From the NCBI RefSeq assembly GCF_900113705.1, contig NZ_FOQI01000002.1, positions 310,001 to 374,000 on the forward strand: 64,000 nt of DNA, written 5' to 3'. A program made the translations under genes and the position numbers. The notes beneath the pieces are model-generated. The model saw only the letters and a list, made by a program, of their open reading frames with translations. It ran no database searches and had not been told where the DNA came from. Source of the stretch: Collimonas sp. OK307 (GTDB taxonomy: Bacteria > Pseudomonadota > Gammaproteobacteria > Burkholderiales > Burkholderiaceae_D). Shown in pieces: positions 26,541 through 35,607 of the stretch. Every line of letters begins with the position of its first letter. Within the stretch, counting starts at the first letter, position 1.

Positions 26541-28010
26541 ATGGAACTCGATCACGACACCTGTTACAGGGCTCTGGCCAGCCGCGATGCGCGCTTTGAC
26601 GGGCGCTTTTTCATTGCTGTCAAAACCACGCGCATCTACTGCCGGCCAATTTGTCCGGCACGTACCGCCAAATCGGAAAACGTATTGTTTCTGCCGACCG
26701 CTGCCGCTGCGCAGGAAGCCGGTTTTCGTCCCTGCCTGCGATGCCGGCCGGAAGCCGCGCCTGATTCTGGGGCGTGGCGTGGCGTTTCCAACACGGGCGT
26801 ATCGAATACCGTCGCGCGCGCTCTGGCGCTGATCGAGACGGGTGCGCTGGATGACAACGGAATGGACGCGCTGACAGAGCGCCTGGGCGTAGGCGAGCGG
26901 CAATTGCGCCGATTGTTTGCACAACATATGGGCGCCTCGCCAGTTACCGTAGCGCAGACGCGCCGGGTATTGCTGGCCAAGCAGCTGATCCACGAGACTC
27001 GCATGCCGCTTACTGAAATTGCATTCGCTGCCGGGTTTGGCAGCATCCGGCGTTTCAACGAGGTTTTCCAGGATTTGTTCCAGCGACCGCCAAGCGCACT
27101 ACGTCACGGCAGCCAGCCCGAGCAATCCGCGCAGGCCGGAGTGACGTTGTTGTTACGTTACCGCCCACCCTACGACTGGCCAGCCGTACTGACGCACTTG
27201 AGTGCGCGCGCAATCACCGGCCTGGAATTGGTGGCAGACGGTTGTTATTACCGCACTATCAACCTCGATGGCGTGCACGGCACGCTGGCAGTGCAACAGG
27301 GCACAGGGAATGCCCTGAAAGTCACCATACGCTTCCCACGCCTGTCATCGCTACCGGCTATCATCGCCCGTTTGCGCAGAATGTTCGACTTGGCGGCCGA
27401 CCCCGAAATCATTAATCGTCAACTGTCAGCAGATCCGTTAATGGCGAAATTGACTGCCGCACGGCCAGGCCTGCGCGTGCCCGGCGCCTGGGACGGTTTC
27501 GAGCTGGCGATGCGAGCGGTGCTGGGCCAGCAAATTACCGTGTCCGCTGCGATAAAGCTGGCGAGCAAGCTGGTGGCGCAATATGGTAAAACGCTCAGAG
27601 AACCCAGTGCAGACCGGCCTGGCCTGACCCATGTATTTCCGCAAGCCGCACGCGTGGCCGAAGCAGATCTGGCGACACTAGGTATGCCGAAAGCGCGCGC
27701 GGCAACCCTGTCTGCCGTGGCAGCAGCGCTGGTAGCCGATCCGCAATTACTGGACACCCGTTCCAGCCTGGAAGAAGCCGTGCTCAAATTACGTGCACTG
27801 CCAGGCATAGGTGACTGGACCGCGCAATACATCGCGCTTCGTCACTTACGCGAGCCCGATGCTTTTCCGGCGGCAGATGTGGCGTTGATGCATGCGATCG
27901 CAGTACATGAAGGCGTCAGGCCGAATGCCAAAGAATTAACCGCGCGCGCGGAAACCTGGCGGCCATGGCGCGCGTATGCGGCGCAGCATCTTTGGTCGTC
28001 GCTTGTTTGA
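26541..28010 (+). CDS. Ada regulatory domain fused to AlkA DNA-3-methyladenine glycosylase
   Basis: 489 residues in four parts. Residues 1-75: Ada zinc domain with four cysteines (C34, C38, C65, C68), C34 matching the methyl-phosphotriester acceptor. Residues ~90-185: AraC-type helix-turn-helix. Residues ~190-300: AlkA N-terminal domain. Residues ~300-489: HhH-GPD glycosylase with LPGIGDWTAQYIALR and catalytic Asp in FPAADVAL (D446). It senses methylation damage and excises alkylated bases. The Ada O6-methylguanine methyltransferase domain is absent. The start at 26541 lacks a strong Shine-Dalgarno; an ATG at 26532 is in another frame. Confidence 0.88.
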   Translation: MELDHDTCYRALASRDARFDGRFFIAVKTTRIYCRPICPARTAKSENVLFLPTAAAAQEAGFRPCLRCRPEAAPDSGAWRGVSNTGVSNTVARALALIETGALDDNGMDALTERLGVGERQLRRLFAQHMGASPVTVAQTRRVLLAKQLIHETRMPLTEIAFAAGFGSIRRFNEVFQDLFQRPPSALRHGSQPEQSAQAGVTLLLRYRPPYDWPAVLTHLSARAITGLELVADGCYYRTINLDGVHGTLAVQQGTGNALKVTIRFPRLSSLPAIIARLRRMFDLAADPEIINRQLSADPLMAKLTAARPGLRVPGAWDGFELAMRAVLGQQITVSAAIKLASKLVAQYGKTLREPSADRPGLTHVFPQAARVAEADLATLGMPKARAATLSAVAAALVADPQLLDTRSSLEEAVLKLRALPGIGDWTAQYIALRHLREPDAFPAADVALMHAIAVHEGVRPNAKELTARAETWRPWRAYAAQHLWSSLV

Positions 28011-28050
28011 GCCGGATATATTTTGTGATTCCATTCACAATCCGGCATAG

Positions 28051-28085
28051 GCCCGGCCCGACCCCCTCAGGAGGCCGGGCTTTTC
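28051..28085 (+). terminator. Rho-independent terminator after the Ada-AlkA gene
   Basis: GCCCGGCC (28051-28058) pairs perfectly with GGCCGGGC (28073-28080), followed by TTTTCATTTT. Confidence 0.85.
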
Positions 28086-28143
28086 ATTTTAAGAGAGAGC
28101 GCATCTCGGTGGCATGGAGTGACCAAAACCACCGGCTCGTTCC

Positions 28144-30123
28144 TTAATGGGCGAAAGTATCACCCAGAACTACCCCCTCCCGGCGCGGATCCGTGCCACC
28201 CTGCAGGAAGCTCGACTGATTGATACTGGTACGCAGGATCGTATTGACTCCGCTCGCCTGAGCCGCCGTGGAGATGGTGTGTCCCCGTGCGACAAGGCCG
28301 GTAAGCAAAGGGTCGTTCGCACCACCATTTGAAGTGTTAATGTTCGGATGCTCTCCGCCGACGGTCGTGACAGGGCTATTGCTTGCCCCAAAGTCGACCA
28401 GATTCGATGATTGCTGCGCGTCCAGTCCCCAGTCAAGCACACCAACGATTGTCTTGACGACGTATTGCGGGATCGTACCGCCACCAGGTGAGCCCGTTGC
28501 CATCACAAAATCGCCTTTCGACCCATCGGCAGCGATCTTGAAAATGAGCGTAGGGGCCATCGAACTGCGCGGTCTCTTGCCTGGCTGCACGCGATTCGCG
28601 ACGAGGGCGCCGGTGGTGTCGGTCGGACTCGCGGAGAAATCCGTGAGTTGGTTGTTCAGCAGGAAACCGTTCGTCATGTGGAACGAACCCATGCTCGATT
28701 CAACCGTTGTGGTAGCCGTTAACACGTTGCCGCTACCATCGACAATGGTGAACTGATTCGTGCCGTGTTCAATCATGGTTTTATCCACACCAAGTGGAAC
28801 CGGGCCGAAGTTGCCGGCAACAGCCGTGCCCATGCTCTTGTTGATGTTGATCAGGGCCGCCCTGCTCTGCAAATACGGCTTGTTCAGCAACGTGTTCCAG
28901 GTGCCGTTCGGAGGCGGAATGAAATCGGTATCAGCGACATACTTGTCACGGTCCGCATAGGCCATCCGTTCGGCTTCGGTAATTAGATGAACGCCCTGAA
29001 CCGTAGGCTTGCCGCCTTCGAGATCGATTGCCGTCGGCTTGAGTTGTTGAAGATTAAAGTTCTCAAGAATGCCCAGTGCCGATGCCACGGCAATTCCGCC
29101 GGAGGAAGGTGGCGGCATGCCACAAATCCAGTAGCTCCGATAAGTCGTGCAAATGGGATCGCGCACTTTTGCCTGATAGTTCGCGAGATCGGCAAGCGTC
29201 GTTTTACCCGGCGTGATCACCGACCCGTCCGCGCCGGTGGTCGTCGCAATCTTCTTCACGATATCCTGTGCGATCTGGCCGGTATACAACGCGTTGGCGC
29301 CGCTGTTTGCCATCGCCTTCAGTGTATTGGCGTAAGCTGGATTTTTCAGCAGGGTGCCCAATGCCTTGGGCGAGCCGTCCGCGTTAAAAAAGTACGCAGC
29401 TGCTTCGGGGTCGCGTTTCAGGTTGCTTGCATTCGAAGCAATTGCGGCAGCAAGCCGTCCGCCGATTGGAAACCCATTGGTCGACAGCGTGATCGCGTCG
29501 CCAAACAGATCCTTCCACGCAAGCGTGCCGTGATCCCGTTGCAGTGCCTCAATAAGTCGCGGTACGCCGATGTTACCGATCGAACGACCGCTTGCGCGGG
29601 CGTTCGGCTTTGGTGCGGAAAGATCGTTTGTATCGTCGACATAACGAAGATAGTTTTCTGTCGCAGCGCTCGGTGCCGATTCGCGGCCGTCGTACGCCTG
29701 GACTGTTTTCTTCGATGCATCGTAATACAGCAGCACTCCTCCTGATCCAAGCCCCGTCGCTTCGGGAACTGTCAGACCCAGCACTGCTTGTACAGCAACT
29801 GCGGCGTCGGCTGCGGTCCCACCTTTCTTAAGCACGGCGCAGCCAGCGGCACTCGCATATGCATTCGATGTGGTGACCATATAGGTCTGTGCGTATATGG
29901 GCTTAAGTCCCGTGCGATAACCCGAAGCGGCTTCAGGAAGCGACGGGTCACCCGGGAGATTCGAGCCAATAACGACGCTCGACCCGCTACTGTTCATCGC
30001 AAGGCAGCTCACGTCCTTTGCGGCAACGGGCAGGGAGGCGTCTGAACCACCGCCGCAGGAAGTCAGCAGAAGCGTAGAGGCGGATATTGCGGTGAGAAGT
30101 TTGAAGTAGGGGCCGGTTTTCAT
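28144..30123 (-). CDS. ggt: Gamma-glutamyltransferase, lipoprotein form
   Basis: 659 residues. It cleaves gamma-glutamyl bonds of glutathione and related compounds outside the inner membrane. The N-terminus is a lipoprotein signal ending LLLTSC (lipobox Cys23) and a glycine-serine linker, unlike soluble periplasmic Ggt. The autoprocessing nucleophile is T455 in HGTNQFTIVDGSGN, aligning with T391 of E. coli Ggt (TTHYSVVD). Other family signatures are GLGSGG, CGMPPPSSGG and MAPTLIFK. The following region toward tRNA-Arg is accessory; whether ggt belongs to it is unclear. Confidence 0.88.
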   Translation of the reverse strand: MKTGPYFKLLTAISASTLLLTSCGGGSDASLPVAAKDVSCLAMNSSGSSVVIGSNLPGDPSLPEAASGYRTGLKPIYAQTYMVTTSNAYASAAGCAVLKKGGTAADAAVAVQAVLGLTVPEATGLGSGGVLLYYDASKKTVQAYDGRESAPSAATENYLRYVDDTNDLSAPKPNARASGRSIGNIGVPRLIEALQRDHGTLAWKDLFGDAITLSTNGFPIGGRLAAAIASNASNLKRDPEAAAYFFNADGSPKALGTLLKNPAYANTLKAMANSGANALYTGQIAQDIVKKIATTTGADGSVITPGKTTLADLANYQAKVRDPICTTYRSYWICGMPPPSSGGIAVASALGILENFNLQQLKPTAIDLEGGKPTVQGVHLITEAERMAYADRDKYVADTDFIPPPNGTWNTLLNKPYLQSRAALININKSMGTAVAGNFGPVPLGVDKTMIEHGTNQFTIVDGSGNVLTATTTVESSMGSFHMTNGFLLNNQLTDFSASPTDTTGALVANRVQPGKRPRSSMAPTLIFKIAADGSKGDFVMATGSPGGGTIPQYVVKTIVGVLDWGLDAQQSSNLVDFGASNSPVTTVGGEHPNINTSNGGANDPLLTGLVARGHTISTAAQASGVNTILRTSINQSSFLQGGTDPRREGVVLGDTFAH

Positions 30124-30569
30124 CGAAATTTCTACCCTTCAGAGAGAATTGCAAGATTGATATATTTCGTTGCTGTTTGTTGTTACGACATGATGAAACA
30201 TATTGTTACACATTGGCATGTTTTGCAACGGTAACTATTTACACAATTAACTTTGTATTCTTTTTCTGTCTGTTATTTAAAGCAGGGCAATGATTGATGA
30301 GCTATGTCGATGGTGGCCAGGGTTGGCGTTCTGGTTTGTTACAGGCAAGGCGGCAAGTCCAAGAGGTCCAACGGACTACTGTGATATGCCGTATGGTACC
30401 GTCAGCTCGCTGGACGCTGGGCCAATCAAGCTGCAGCGAGATTCATCGGGCCGGCTATACCCCGATAGGGTGGATTTAAAGATCAAGGACAGATGTCCAA
30501 AGAAGAATATGAGTTGAGCGTGACGCAAGGAGTCTTGCACTGGTCCCACTAACTTCACCTATCTTGTCC
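30124..30569. other. Non-coding spacer upstream of ggt
   Basis: AT-rich near ggt (30150-30290, likely its promoter). Beyond that only short frames without ribosome-binding sites or recognisable products are seen. It borders the decayed resolvase units. Confidence 0.5.
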
Positions 30570-30780
30570 CGTACGGAACGCGACCTGCTCTTGACCGCAT
30601 CCGGCGTCAAGGTGGAGGGTGAAACGGTCAGTAGCCCACAGAAGCCGCCCTGGCACCACGCGATGATTTCGGTCCACCCCGGCCATGGCTACCAAAACGA
30701 CCGCTATGGTCGCGCACACGGTGTCCTCCAGCGCATCCGCCACGACCAGACCAACGAGCGCATAGCCATGCTGGCTACAC
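30570..30780 (+). pseudogene. Decayed resolvase 3' end (unit 0)
   Basis: The stretch contains ERDLL followed, after a deletion, by GVKVEGE, matching the ERDLLVERTQAG...AKVEGKTFGRPPK segment of serine recombinases. The following ~120 bp (GCGATGAT, GACCGCTA, CCAACGAGCGCA, ACCATGCTG-like words, then TACACCTGTATGACGGCTAT) recur after unit 2 at 33797-33946. It carries no palindrome or N-terminal half of its own. Confidence 0.5.
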
Positions 30781-30990
30781 CTGTATGACGGCTATCTATA
30801 AACCGTTTATAGATAGATCAAATCCCATCGGGGATACTTCAGGGGCCAGCATGTTCGTTGCCACCTTCCTGCAAACTCATGCTGGCCGTGGTCGCGGAAA
30901 TGGATCGTGGCGTGCTGGTCGAGCGCACACGGACAGGTTCTGCTCGCGCCAAGGTGGAAGGTAAGACGTTCGGTAGACCGCCTAAAAGCC
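30781..30990 (+). repeat. Palindrome-resolvase unit 1
   Basis: Begins with a perfect palindrome: CTATCTATAAAC (792-803 of 30 kb), single C, GTTTATAGATAG (30805-30816). A block shared with units 2-4 follows (CCATCGGGG...TTCAGGGGCCAGCATG...CGTTG). Then comes a resolvase relic, KLMLAVVAEMDRGVLVERTRTG...GKTFGRPPK (30873-30988). The resolvase N-terminal catalytic half is missing, so this is a relic, not a working gene. Confidence 0.7.
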
Positions 30991-31214
30991 GTGGCGCAGC
31001 ACCAGGGCTATATCCTCGGCCCATCGAGCGTGCGCGGCCCTATGGCGTTTCCATGGCTTCTGGTCGGCACAAGTCCGCAGCCTTTTGCCCGGTACCGGGC
31101 ACTCTCGCGGTATCTTAAGGCCGCCAAGCGAGTTAACAACAGCAATTGATAATAATCGACCTTTTACAAGCAGCCACACTTTTCAAGAGCGTGTGCTGCT
31201 TGCGGCAGGAACGT

Positions 31215-32426
31215 TTAAGGTGTCAGCGTGAAGTTGATAGCAGACTGGTTACCCGTCGTGATGTTTACCGATAGATTCGATTGAGTTACATAACCATTCG
31301 CCGTGGCTTCAACTACGTACTTGCCAGTGCCGGGTGTGGTGTTTGGCTGCGTTGCAAACATGATCGGCAACGCCGCACTATATTGACCAAGCTGCGGCGC
31401 CACGGTGGGCAGGTTTGACAATGTATATGCGCCACTTGCCACATCAACGCCCTGATATTTGATCGTCACCGTAGGGCCGGCCGAGAAGCTTTGCTTTGCC
31501 GCTACATAGGCAACTTCCGTTGCGCTGACCGGATTTAACGTTGCCGTGCCGCTAATGCTGCCTGGAGGCGTGGTGGCTACTTGCAAATCGATGGGTGTGC
31601 TATTGCTGCTGACCACGACTGTGCTGGTGGTGCTGGCAACCGGTACGGTAGCAATGACTGCGGTTGCACGGTTGTCCGCAGTTATCACGACGTCATAGTT
31701 GCCCGGCACAAGACGTGCGAGGAAAAACTCTCCGGTTGTGGCATTGGGTATCGTCGACCGCACTACCGTACCATTCTGTTGCGCCGACACCGTGACGTGG
31801 CTATTCAGCAAGGCAGGGTTGATGAAACCGTCGATACCATTCACAACCGTGGGAATCACGCTGATCACGGGCTTCAATGCGTATTTTCCATTGCCCTTGG
31901 TCACAACGGATTTGCAGGCGTCGAAATCGAGTACCAGATCAGTTCGTTGTCCAGACGCGACGTCAAATTGGTTAATCAGCTTGATGCCGCTTTGTACCGC
32001 ACTTGGCGTATCGAGTGAAATTTCCGTGCTTGCGCCGGATGGGATCACCGAATTGGCGAGGCCGGCTCCGGTGTTTGGATCAAGCACCAGGCGCAACTGT
32101 GTATAGTGGCCCGCTGTCAAAGGTGTCTGGCCCAAGTCTTCCAGAGCGCCGTTGGTGAGGTTAAGAAGATTGATTTTGCGTGCCGGTTTGAGCGTAATAT
32201 CCGTCCAGCCGGCATCGTTTTCGTTGGCAGTTGCGCTTTGATGCACGCGCACTTTGTTAACGGTGACATTGACCGCATCAAATCCACAAGACGGTGCGTC
32301 GGTTATCGCCACACCCAGGGTCCCGGTCGCTGGGGCGCCTCCACCACCGCCACCGCCGCAAGCCGCGAGTAACACCGCTGTCGACATCGCGCTGAATAAG
32401 CATAACGTGCGTACAGGATTTTTCAT
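31215..32426 (-). CDS. DUF4382 domain lipoprotein
   Basis: 403 residues. Lipoprotein signal with lipobox LLAAC (Cys23) and a run of glycines after it. Residues ~35-175 match the DUF4382 pattern (GTLGVAITDAPSCGFDAVNVTVNKVRVHQ, LNLTNG, AGHYTQLRLVLD). Carboxypeptidase-regulatory-like beta-sandwich repeats appear in the C-terminal half (GFINPALLNSHVTVSAQQNG..., PGSISGTATLNP...). Probably an outer-membrane-anchored surface or periplasmic protein; function unknown. Decayed resolvase units lie on both sides. Confidence 0.8.
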   Translation of the reverse strand: MKNPVRTLCLFSAMSTAVLLAACGGGGGGGAPATGTLGVAITDAPSCGFDAVNVTVNKVRVHQSATANENDAGWTDITLKPARKINLLNLTNGALEDLGQTPLTAGHYTQLRLVLDPNTGAGLANSVIPSGASTEISLDTPSAVQSGIKLINQFDVASGQRTDLVLDFDACKSVVTKGNGKYALKPVISVIPTVVNGIDGFINPALLNSHVTVSAQQNGTVVRSTIPNATTGEFFLARLVPGNYDVVITADNRATAVIATVPVASTTSTVVVSSNSTPIDLQVATTPPGSISGTATLNPVSATEVAYVAAKQSFSAGPTVTIKYQGVDVASGAYTLSNLPTVAPQLGQYSAALPIMFATQPNTTPGTGKYVVEATANGYVTQSNLSVNITTGNQSAINFTLTP

Positions 32427-32623
32427 TATTTTTTCCTTATGATTAATAGATACTGGATATGCAGCGTATTAAGCGGCGCTCAGAATGTGGTTTTAGCAGC
32501 AATAATTTTTGTATGGCCGCAAACAGCGCTGCCGTGTAACTGAAACAAAAAGGACATCACTTGCAGAACTGGACGCACCGCATGGTTACCCGTCTGGTCG
32601 ATGACTCAGTGCCGCGCAAATTT

Positions 32624-32905
32624 TTAATGTGGAACGTTGGCAAGCGCATGCGTATGCGCCTTTCCTTTATTCGTTTTTTTGTGGACTAAACCCTTTTGAT
32701 TTGTGCGGTCTGCTGAACGTTGTAGTCCCTTGTCACGGTCAACGGCATTAGCCCCATTAGTGTTTTTCATCCCCTCGCTACTGATGTGCTGTGAAGACGT
32801 GCCACCGAAATGCGTGCCACCACCACCACCACCATGAGCAAAAGTGGTAACGCTAGTACTGGTCAGGAGTATGGCGGCGCCGATAACGCATGCATTTTTA
32901 AACAT
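32624..32905 (-). CDS. Small secreted glycine/histidine-containing protein
   Basis: 93 residues. ATG at 32905 with GAGGA nearby, then a Sec signal peptide (MFKNACVIGAAILLTSTSVTTFA). The mature part starts HGGGGGGTHFGG, is Gly/His/Asn/Lys-rich and highly basic. No family recognised; it could bind metal or nucleic acid, but that is a guess. Probably monocistronic. Confidence 0.6.
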   Translation of the reverse strand: MFKNACVIGAAILLTSTSVTTFAHGGGGGGTHFGGTSSQHISSEGMKNTNGANAVDRDKGLQRSADRTNQKGLVHKKTNKGKAHTHALANVPH

Positions 32906-33276
32906 GATCTTTCCTCTTTTTATGAAATTGAATTGCTTTGTGCATGACCTCGAATAAGCGAGAAATATCAAGCATGCTTATTACGGGCGCGACGGCTCCA
33001 TTAGCGCTCAAATCTGATGAAAAGTTGACGTATTAAGTGTATTAGATGTATCAAATTGTTTCAGCGTAGTATTTTTCCAGTATTGAGCAATGCTCAATAG
33101 CCAATACTCATATTTTCTAGCCTGGCGGCAAAGAAATCGGTATTGCAGACGCAGATTTGTAAACCATTGTGAATTGCTACAAACCTGTTACGAAAGCCAA
33201 CAACCGCGCTAATCAATATGCCAAAATGAGCGCGTTTTAATACGAGGTCAATCATTCTAGTAAAAGGAAAAGAATC
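32906..33276. other. AT-rich spacer with an isolated palindrome
   Basis: No gene seen. A perfect 9-bp palindrome with a single-base centre, TATTGAGCA-A-TGCTCAATA, lies at 33081-33099. It may be an operator for either flanking gene. It lacks the conserved block that follows the palindromes of the resolvase units. Confidence 0.4.
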
Positions 33277-33444
33277 ATGAAAAAGCTTTTAGCACTATCC
33301 GCTTTTGCCGTATTAGCCTTACAAGGTTGTGCGGTCTATGGGCTGGATTATCCCGGCGTCATAGTGGCCCCGGAAGGCCGCGCACAAGGCGGCCCTGGCA
33401 ATGGTTTTTGCCCACCAGGACAAGCCAAAAAAGGAAATTGCTAA
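33277..33444 (+). CDS. Small lipoprotein, 55 residues
   Basis: Short gene beginning MKKLLALSAFAVLALQGCAVYG, a textbook lipoprotein signal with lipobox LQGC (Cys18). The 37-residue mature part is rich in Gly and Pro (PEGRAQGGPGNGFCPPGQAKKGNC) with two further cysteines. AAAAGGAAAAG precedes the ATG. It is lost from ORF lists with a 60-residue cut-off. Function unknown; a small stress or envelope lipoprotein is likely. Confidence 0.6.
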   Translation: MKKLLALSAFAVLALQGCAVYGLDYPGVIVAPEGRAQGGPGNGFCPPGQAKKGNC

Positions 33445-33574
33445 ATAATCAACGGCGACAATCATCCTGCTGGAAATTGAGGACCACGATGGAGTCGTTG
33501 AAGCGGGCGCGAAGCACCTCCACTGTCACCGGCTACCACCGTACCCCTTGGTGTAAATACTGCCAGGGAAGCCT

Positions 33575-33940
33575 TATTTGTAAGCCATCTTATAACCGTT
33601 ATAAGATGGCTCAGATACCATCTGGGAGAACATCAGGGTTCTGCACACTCGTTGGCTCCGCCCGGCAAACTGATGCTGGCGGTGGTCGGGAAAATGGATT
33701 GCGGTTTGCTGGTCGAGCGCATACAGGTCGGTCATATCCAGGTCAAGGCGAGAGGAAAGACCTTCGGGAGGCCGCCTAAAACGACCGTGGCGCGGTGCCA
33801 GGCGATGATCCACGGCTAGCCGCTCAGACGCACTGAAATAAGATAGCGGTCCGCCTTGGTCAAGGCGACCAAGATGACCGCTACGATCACGCCAACGAGC
33901 GCACGACCATGCTGACGTATACCCAACCTACACCTGTATG
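33575..33940 (+). repeat. Palindrome-resolvase unit 2 with 3' tail
   Basis: Perfect palindrome AGCCATCTTATAAC (33583-33596), C, GTTATAAGATGGCT (33598-33611), then the shared block. The resolvase relic GKLMLAVVGKMDCGLLVERIQVG...GKTFGRPPKTT runs 33664-33786. A tail with two stop codons (CQAMIHG-stop, ...) resembles a resolvase C-terminal helix-turn-helix and leads directly into unit 3. This is the most complete copy. Confidence 0.7.
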
Positions 33941-34040
33941 ACGGCTATCATTAATCCGATTAATGATGGGTCAAATGCCATCGGGGAAAATTTCAGGGGC
34001 CAGCATGCTCGTTGTCACTGCCCAGCAAGCTGATAGACGG
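33941..34040 (+). repeat. Palindrome-resolvase unit 3
   Basis: Perfect palindrome ATCATTAATC (33947-33956), C, GATTAATGAT (33958-33967). The shared block follows (CCATCGGGGAAAATTTCAGG, then GGCCAGCATGCTCGTTG), nearly identical to unit 1. The resolvase part is cut after SKLI, where the end of the next gene begins. Confidence 0.7.
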
Positions 34041-34042
34041 CA

Positions 34043-34867
34043 TTACGGTCGAGACGCTGCTGGCGCAACCACTGCGTCCTTGAACCCCGCTTTGTCGAAG
34101 GCCCGGCGGACGATCCCAGTCGCTTTTGCGGTTTCGATGAAATCGGAAACGAATTCGAGCGCGGCAGGTCGGTTCTTTGGCACCGCCACGGCGACGCCCT
34201 CGGCATGAAAGGAACCATCCAGAACGCGCGCACCGGGAATTTGGGCAGCGAGACCCGCAAGCGTTTCGCGTCCCGCAGCGGCCGCATCCACTTTTCCAGC
34301 CCGCACCTGCTCCTGAATCTCGGCAAGCGTCTTGAAGCGGAGTAGAGTCGCGCTCTTCAGAGCCTGCTGCCGATTTCGGGCTGTAACCGATCCCTCCGCA
34401 ACAGCGATCCTTACGCCGGGACGATCCACATCCGCCTGGGCGCGGATTGCGGAGCCGCTAGGAACGAGATAGGTGAACTCGAAGCGGTAATATGCAGGCC
34501 CGTAGTCCAACACCTTCGTGCGTTCCTCATCGAACGGGAGAAAAGTGACGTCCCACACATCGTGGCGGGCCGCTTCGAGTAGTTCCACGTAATTGTCATA
34601 CATCATGAACTCTACCGGTGCGCCAAGTCTTTCGCCGAGCGCGTTCGCCAAATCTACTGCTACACCCTGCGGGCGACCAGTCGCGGGATCGAGCGTCGCG
34701 CGGAACGTGTTCGCTGTCGGCCCCACAGAGATCGCGACCCTCACTTTGCCGGTTGGTGTGAGCTGCTGTCTGACGACAGCAGAGCTTCCATCGTTTTGTG
34801 GTGCCGCGCAGGCGGTTAGCGCCGCAGCGATAAGTACGAGGCCCAACTTGAATAAATTTATCTTCAT
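34043..34867 (-). CDS. Family-3 solute-binding lipoprotein
   Basis: 274 residues. Lipobox LTAC (Cys19), then a bacterial extracellular solute-binding family 3 fold (GKVRVAISVGPTANTFRATLDPATGRPQGVAVDLANALGERLGAPVEF, VLDYGPAYYRFEFTYLVP, IAVAEGSVTARN). Normally these deliver amino acids to ABC permeases, but none is encoded nearby, so it is an orphan binding protein. It ends directly against palindrome unit 3 and lies just downstream of the recombinase gene, consistent with arrival as mobile cargo. Confidence 0.8.
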   Translation of the reverse strand: MKINLFKLGLVLIAAALTACAAPQNDGSSAVVRQQLTPTGKVRVAISVGPTANTFRATLDPATGRPQGVAVDLANALGERLGAPVEFMMYDNYVELLEAARHDVWDVTFLPFDEERTKVLDYGPAYYRFEFTYLVPSGSAIRAQADVDRPGVRIAVAEGSVTARNRQQALKSATLLRFKTLAEIQEQVRAGKVDAAAAGRETLAGLAAQIPGARVLDGSFHAEGVAVAVPKNRPAALEFVSDFIETAKATGIVRRAFDKAGFKDAVVAPAASRP

Positions 34868-34895
34868 TTCTCACCCCTGAGGATAGCCGGCCTTG

Positions 34896-35456
34896 TCATT
34901 GCAGGCGGTCAAGGTAATTGTACAGACTGTTTCTGCTGATCCCGAGGTCTCTGGCGATCTGCGCTTTCTGGTCACCACGTTCTACGCGGGCTTTTAATTC
35001 GGCCGCTTCTTGCTCGGTCAGTTGCTGCTTGCGGCCCTTGTACAATCCCTTGGCTTTGGCGATGGCGATGCCCTCACGCTGGCGTTCGTGAATCATCGAG
35101 CGCTCGAACTCGGCCACTGCGCCCAAGAGCGTCAGCAGTAGGTTGTTCATCGGTGAGTCGTCGCCAGTGAAGGTCAGGTTCTCCTTTACGAACTTTGCCG
35201 CTATACCGTCGGTGGTCAGCGTCTTGACGATGCGGCGTAGGTCATCCACACTGCGCGCCAGCCGGTCCATTGAATGCACCACCAGCGTATCGCCCTCGCG
35301 CACGTAGTCGAGCGCCAAGGCCAATTGCGGACGGTGGGTGTCCTTGCCGCTGCATTTGTCGGTGAACACCTTGTCCAAGGCGATGCCGTCGAGTTGGCGC
35401 TCCGTGTTCTGGTCCGCGCTCGATACTCGGACGTAACCGATCTGTTTGCCTTTCAT
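34896..35456 (-). CDS. Serine recombinase, Tn3-type resolvase
   Basis: 186 residues. The catalytic N-domain starts MKGKQIGYVRVSSADQNTERQL, with the active serine in YVRVSS and supporting R in VHSMDRLARS; FERSMIHERQREGIAIAK forms the long helix. A C-terminal helix-turn-helix (QKAQIARDLGISRNSLYNYL) binds DNA. It looks intact and is the only complete recombinase in the region. The ATG at 35456 follows GGGAGG; an upstream frame adds eight unlikely residues. No transposase or terminal inverted repeats are seen. It is not obviously the parent of the relic units, whose GKTFGRPPK end differs. Confidence 0.9.
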   Translation of the reverse strand: MKGKQIGYVRVSSADQNTERQLDGIALDKVFTDKCSGKDTHRPQLALALDYVREGDTLVVHSMDRLARSVDDLRRIVKTLTTDGIAAKFVKENLTFTGDDSPMNNLLLTLLGAVAEFERSMIHERQREGIAIAKAKGLYKGRKQQLTEQEAAELKARVERGDQKAQIARDLGISRNSLYNYLDRLQ

Positions 35457-35512
35457 GACCGCCTCCCTAGCTATCCACAATGTGTACAGTTAGAGTTTAG
35501 ACGTTGAACGGC

Positions 35513-35586
35513 AAGTGTCAAGGAATAATAAAACAACCCTATTTGCACATTGTTCAGAGCTATAAAGTGTCAACCCAATGTGTCAA
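35513..35586. promoter_or_regulatory. Direct repeats upstream of the resolvase (possible res site)
   Basis: AAGTGTCAA at 35513-35521 and 35565-35573 and ATGTGTCAA at 35578-35586 lie in the resolvase promoter region. Tn3-type resolvases act at res sites just upstream of their own gene. The spacing is not a clear res I-II-III arrangement. Confidence 0.3.
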
Positions 35587-35607
35587 GTTGGCGTATATCC
35601 AACTTTC

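Noticed and set aside
33583-33611. The palindrome of unit 2 read as an integron attC core (GTTATAA / TTATAAC)
   Set aside because: The other palindromes lack GTTRRRY/RYYYAAC cores, and no integron integrase is present.
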